Below, piece by piece: positions 60,552 through 64,000 of a DNA stretch of 64,000 nucleotides. How positions within the stretch are numbered: position 1 is the first letter of the stretch; the number at the start of each line of letters is the position of its first letter. The DNA is from Ornithinicoccus hortensis. Its GTDB lineage: Bacteria; Actinomycetota; Actinomycetes; Actinomycetales; Dermatophilaceae. The notes under the pieces are model-generated. The model did no database searches, was not told the DNA's origin, and saw nothing but the letters and a program-made list of their open reading frames with translations. Where the stretch lies: assembly GCF_006716185.1 (NCBI RefSeq), contig NZ_VFOP01000001.1, forward strand, positions 1,550,001 to 1,614,000, written 5' to 3'. A program made the translations under genes and the position numbers.

Positions 60552-62246
60552 TCAGCCGACCGTGTTGAAGGTCCGCAGCGCCTGGTCCAGCGCATCGACG
60601 TCGGCGTCCGTCACCAACTGGGCCATCAGCGCCGCCGCTCCGGAGCCGTCCACGTGGTTGGCCGTCAGCGAGACCAGCATGGCGTCGCCGCCCCCGCAGG
60701 CGCTGTAGATCCGGTAGGACCCCATGAACACGCCGTCGTCGTAGGGGGCGGACTCCTCCAGGGTGCAGTACTGCTCGTAGCCGAACTCGTCCAGGAAGCC
60801 CTCGATGTCCTCGATCGGGTCGGTCATGGTGAACACCAGCCCTGGCTCGTCCCAGCGCTGCTGGAACCGGTCGAGGTCGGCGGCCGCGGCGATGAACGGC
60901 CAGGACATGCCGTCCTCGTCGGTCTGCGGGAGGGTGTTGTGGTCCGCCCACGCGGTCGGGACGTTGACGGTGATCTGGTTGAAGTCGTCCACCACCGGCT
61001 CGTAGCTGTAGGTGACCTCGCCGTCGTCGCCGGAATCCGCGAGGTCGTCGCCGATCTGGTCGGCGAAGGAGATCACCGGGGTGAGTGCGACCTGGTCCTC
61101 GATCGGGTTGTTCAACTCCCCGCGGAGCACCTCCTGGCTGTCCCAGCGGAGCACCTCGATCGCCATCGGGCTGCCGTCGCCGGCCGTCCGGAGCACGTCG
61201 CAGTAGTCCCGCATGGTGCCGTCGGTGCCCATCGGCAGGCCGTTCAGGGTGGTGATGATGTCGCCGGGCAGGACCTGGGACTTGGCGGCGGTGGAGCCCG
61301 GCTTGACGCCGGAGACCCAGATCCCGCTGATCCCCAGGGCCTCGTCGAACACGGGGGCACCGTTGATGCCCAGGGACTCGAAGTCGCCCTCGCGCATCTT
61401 CTCCACGACCGGGGCGGCCAGGTCGTGGGCGATGCCGAAGTGCTGGTGGTCGGTGGTCTCCCGCGCCCGGCCACCGGCGTAGTGGACGCCGGCCACCTGG
61501 CCGTCGACGGTGAGCAACGGGCCGCCCGAGTTGCCCGGGTGGGTCTTCGCGTCGTGCTCGATGGTGTGGTCGATGGAGGACAGGCCGGTCAGGTCGCCGC
61601 CCGCCTTGGCCTTGGCCACGATGCCGCGGGTCAGGGTGTACTCCGGGTCGCCGAGCGGGAAGCCGGCGGCGTAGATCTCCAGCCCGGTGGCGATGGGCTC
61701 GTCGGACCACTCCAGGTAGGGCAGCGGCGCGGACTCGCTGATGTCGATCAGGGCCAGGTCGTTGCACTCGGAGGCGCCGACGACGCGGGCGTTGTAGCTA
61801 CGGGTGGTGTCCCCGCCGATGTAGACCTCGAGGGTCGCGGCGCCGGTGACCACGTGGTTGTTGGTGACGGCCAGACCGTCGGGGCTGATCACGAAACCGC
61901 TGCCGGAGCCGGCGGTGGTCCGCATCCCGACCTCGGGGTCGCGCAACGAGCCCTGCGCCACGATCTGGATCACGGCCGGCTGCGCCTGGTCGAAGCTGCT
62001 GATCGCTCCGCCGGAGCCCGCGTCCGCCACGTCCTCCACGTCGGCCGGCTCGGCCGTCACCACGGCATTGTCGGCCGCCGCCACCGTCGGCGTGTCGGCG
62101 GTCGGGGTCGAGACGGAGGGGGCGTCACCGCCGGCGCAGCCGGCGGCGAGCAGGGCCACCGGGAGGGCCAGGGAAAGCGTGGTCAGCGGACGACGGTGGG
62201 AAGCGGGGGTGAGCAACGAGGCACGGGGCTCGGCGGTGGGGCGCAT
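60552..62246 (-). CDS. trypsin-like HtrA-family protease lipoprotein, copy B
   Basis: 564 residues. Signal peptide and lipobox LLAAGC place the acylated Cys at 37, followed by a Thr/Val/Ala-rich linker. Catalytic residues are His 131 (VTNNHVV), Asp 163 (CNDLALI) and Ser 240 (HPGNSGGPL). The PDZ segment SGIWVSGVKPGSTAAKSQVLPGDIITTLNG parallels copy A, and so does the Cys-containing C-terminal domain (YEQYCTLEES; YSACGGGDA). Start ATG 62246 has AGGAGT upstream. Its 3' end is marked by the 17-bp inverted repeat. Divergence between copies is strongest in the linker and C-terminal domain, suggesting distinct substrates. Confidence 0.93.
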   Translation of the reverse strand: MRPTAEPRASLLTPASHRRPLTTLSLALPVALLAAGCAGGDAPSVSTPTADTPTVAAADNAVVTAEPADVEDVADAGSGGAISSFDQAQPAVIQIVAQGSLRDPEVGMRTTAGSGSGFVISPDGLAVTNNHVVTGAATLEVYIGGDTTRSYNARVVGASECNDLALIDISESAPLPYLEWSDEPIATGLEIYAAGFPLGDPEYTLTRGIVAKAKAGGDLTGLSSIDHTIEHDAKTHPGNSGGPLLTVDGQVAGVHYAGGRARETTDHQHFGIAHDLAAPVVEKMREGDFESLGINGAPVFDEALGISGIWVSGVKPGSTAAKSQVLPGDIITTLNGLPMGTDGTMRDYCDVLRTAGDGSPMAIEVLRWDSQEVLRGELNNPIEDQVALTPVISFADQIGDDLADSGDDGEVTYSYEPVVDDFNQITVNVPTAWADHNTLPQTDEDGMSWPFIAAAADLDRFQQRWDEPGLVFTMTDPIEDIEGFLDEFGYEQYCTLEESAPYDDGVFMGSYRIYSACGGGDAMLVSLTANHVDGSGAAALMAQLVTDADVDALDQALRTFNTVG

Positions 62247-62386
62247 GGGGTCGACTCCTGTCGGGGAAGGCCGCGCGGGGAGCGCGGTGGGGATCCATCG
62301 ACCGGTGATGAGTGCGCGGGCGTCCTCCTGATACGCCGGAGCCCTGGAGTCGTGACAGGTCGTGCTGAGACGGAGCGGAAAAGCGG

Positions 62387-63268
62387 TCAGGGGACGACGA
62401 TGACCGGCGTGGGGGACTGCCGCACGATCTTGGTCGCGGCGTGCCCCAGGAAGAGTCGGGTCACCGGGCTGCTCACCGAGGAACCGACCACCAGGACCTC
62501 GTCGGCGATCCAGTCGACCCGGCGGAAGGCCGAGGTCCAGTCGCGCCCCGCCGCTACGAGTTGCTCCACCGTCTCCGGGTCGACCCCCGTCAGCCCCTCG
62601 ACCGCGTGTGCCTGGGCGGCACCCACCTGCTCGACCCAGCGGTCGGCCACCATCTCCTCGGCGCCGCTGACCCCGGCGGTGTGCATCGACCTGCCCTGGA
62701 CGGCGAAAGTCACCACCCGCATCGGCACGCCCATGTCGCTGCACAGGTGGGCCGTCTGCCGGAGCACTCGGCGGGAGGCGTCGTCCCCGCGGAACGCGCA
62801 GGTCACCCGGCTGACCCGGCTGTCGGGGTCGGCCCGGTACCCGCGGGTCCCGACGGCGACGGGGACCTCGGCGGTGTGCAGCAACCAGTCCGCGGTGGTG
62901 CTGACCACGACCTGGCCCCACGGGCCGTTGTTGCCCGAGCCGAGGGCGATCAGCGAGGCCTTCGCCTCCCGGGCCCGGCTCCACAGGGTGGAGGGGACCG
63001 ACCGGCCGGTGACCCAGGTGGCCTCCGTGTCCAGGTCGGGGCAGTGCTGGGCCAGCAACTGTTCCGCCTCGGCGACAGCAGCCTCTCCCCGCTCCCGCGA
63101 CCAGCTGGCGAACTCCTTGTCCGCGCCCCCGGGCAGCGGAGTCGGCCAGGGCGCCGGCACCACGCTGACCACGAGCAGGTCGTCGCCCCGGGAGCGGGCG
63201 AGGGTCGCACCCAGTTCGATCGCGGAGGAGTCGTCCTTGTGGGGGGCGAAGCCGACCAGGATCGTCAT
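62387..63268 (-). CDS. tandem universal stress protein
   Basis: 293 residues containing two USP domains (about 1-140 and 152-293). The first begins MTILVGFAPHKDDSSAIELG and contains ALGSGNNGPWGQVVVSTTADWLL; the second contains VVGSSVSSPVTRLFLGHAATKIV, the G-2x-G-9x-G-S/T-like nucleotide site near the C-terminus of USPs, ending PTPVIVVP. It starts three bases after the amino-acid permease stop, so both are one transcript; such USPs are often fused or linked to APC transporters and may sense nucleotides to tune them. Confidence 0.9.
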   Translation of the reverse strand: MTILVGFAPHKDDSSAIELGATLARSRGDDLLVVSVVPAPWPTPLPGGADKEFASWSRERGEAAVAEAEQLLAQHCPDLDTEATWVTGRSVPSTLWSRAREAKASLIALGSGNNGPWGQVVVSTTADWLLHTAEVPVAVGTRGYRADPDSRVSRVTCAFRGDDASRRVLRQTAHLCSDMGVPMRVVTFAVQGRSMHTAGVSGAEEMVADRWVEQVGAAQAHAVEGLTGVDPETVEQLVAAGRDWTSAFRRVDWIADEVLVVGSSVSSPVTRLFLGHAATKIVRQSPTPVIVVP

Positions 63269-63271
63269 CGG

Positions 63272-64000
63272 TCAGTCCTCCACCGTCTCGAGGGGCGCCG
63301 CGTCGCTGTCCGGATCCAGCCGGGAGTGGTGCCGGCCCCACAGCAGGTAGAACGCGAGCACGAGCACCAGCCAGATCAGGAAGACCGACCAGGTGATCAG
63401 CGAGAGGTTGGTCAGCATGTAGACGCAGACCACCACGGTCAGGATCGGCACCACCGGGTAGCCGGGCACCTTGAACGGACGCTCCAGGTCAGGCTCCCTG
63501 CGGCGCAGGACGATCACCGAGATCGCGACGACCGAGAAGGCGGTCAGCGTGCCGATGGAGACCGTGTCCCAGAGGTAGCCGGCGGGGACGAAACCGGCGA
63601 TGAGGGCCACGACGGTGCCGGCCACGATCGTGTTGAAGGTGGGCGTCATGGTCCGCGGGTTCACGTGCGCGAACTTCTCCGGGAGCATCCGGTCCCGGCC
63701 CATCGCGAACAGGATGCGGGTCTGGCCGTAGAGGGTGACCAGGGTGACCGAGAAGATGGAGATCACCGCGCCGGCCGCCAGGATCGTGCCCGGAATGGAG
63801 GACCCGGTGATGTTGGTCAGGATCACCGAGAGCCCGGCACTCTGCTGCTCGGGATCCTCGAAGCGCTCCACCTCCTGCGCCCCGACCCCGGCCAGGGCCA
63901 CCAGCAGATAGACCGCGACGACGACGAAGAGGGCGCCGATGATGGCCCGGGGGAGCGCCTTCTGCGGGTCCCGCACCTCCTCGCCGGCGGTCGAGACCGC
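63272..64000 (-). CDS. APC-family amino-acid permease (5' end outside window)
   Basis: Only the C-terminal 242 residues are in the window; the reading frame stays open to base 64000 (AVSTAGEEVRDPQKALPRAI at the edge), so the true start is beyond it. GEEVRDPQKALPRAI is the conserved cytoplasmic loop of the APC superfamily, and about seven hydrophobic helices follow, with VTLYGQTRILFAMGRDRMLP and RRREPDLERPFKVPGYPVVP typical of cationic amino acid transporters. It is co-directional with the tandem USP gene three bases downstream. Confidence 0.9.
   Translation of the reverse strand, partial: AVSTAGEEVRDPQKALPRAIIGALFVVVAVYLLVALAGVGAQEVERFEDPEQQSAGLSVILTNITGSSIPGTILAAGAVISIFSVTLVTLYGQTRILFAMGRDRMLPEKFAHVNPRTMTPTFNTIVAGTVVALIAGFVPAGYLWDTVSIGTLTAFSVVAISVIVLRRREPDLERPFKVPGYPVVPILTVVVCVYMLTNLSLITWSVFLIWLVLVLAFYLLWGRHHSRLDPDSDAAPLETVED

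Overview
The window reads as one continuous stretch of chromosome from a high-GC actinobacterium. I judge the GC at roughly 70% or more by eye. The S20, LeuS, LexA, ComEA/ComEC and HflX proteins, the DUF5129 protein, the CWB2-repeat subtilase, frequent GTG starts and TANNNT -10 boxes all fit Micrococcales, probably near Intrasporangiaceae/Ornithinimicrobiaceae; the genus is inference. I see no tRNA or rRNA gene, CRISPR array or prophage.

Layout. 0.1-4.5 kb (minus): PEP/pyruvate node, with a dikinase regulatory protein, pyruvate phosphate dikinase and an overlapping FhuF-like iron-sulfur protein. 4.6-10.5 kb: DUF4282 membrane protein, miaA, a small exported protein, a methyltransferase, hflX, a 2-oxoglutarate/Fe(II)-type oxygenase and a membrane protein. 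10.6-18 kb: large glucosidase-like enzyme, winged-helix AlkZ-like protein, two lipoproteins and fdhD, which is preceded by a leaderless 13-residue ORF containing two Cys and one Trp. 18-21.2 kb: divergent purine pair (NCS2 permease, 8-oxoguanine-type deaminase). 21.3-29.9 kb: DinG-type helicase, DUF5129 protein, GPH sugar symporter overlapping a YdjC/ChbG deacetylase, acyl-CoA dehydrogenase, domain-permuted lipoate ligase. 30-34 kb: guanidine-III riboswitch with an SMR guanidinium exporter, holA, rpsT with a structured leader, and a MetP/MetS-type NSS transporter pair. 33.8-41.3 kb: Leu-codon leader peptide with terminator ahead of leuS, then degV, comEA and comEC.

41.3-44.4 kb is the only clearly accessory stretch: a TauE exporter, a broken lacI gene, and an IS110-family element whose long left non-coding end should encode a bridge RNA. 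44.4-53 kb: secreted subtilase with three cell-wall-binding repeats, a divergent LysR/AIM24 pair, class V aminotransferase, patatin, sirtuin and PRC-barrel protein. 53-55.3 kb: lexA divergent from a LysM protein across candidate SOS boxes, then an SseB-like protein. 55.4-58.6 kb: GH65 phosphorylase plus beta-phosphoglucomutase, a phosphorolytic disaccharide operon. 58.6-64 kb: two tandem HtrA-like protease lipoproteins, then a tandem-USP protein with an amino-acid permease cut by the window edge.

Three signals run across genes. First, many start codons sit exactly six bases after a TANNNT-like -10 box, the signature of leaderless mRNAs; two or three of these drive short upstream ORFs coupled to the next gene. 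Second, the 7-mer GTATGCC/GGCATAC occurs about 35 times, on both strands, often forcing rare ATA or TAT codons, and once as a long perfect inverted pair between genes. It behaves like a DNA-uptake-type or other chromosomal signature sequence, and competence genes are nearby. Third, several RNA regulators (guanidine-III, leucine attenuator, rpsT leader) lie within about 4 kb of each other.
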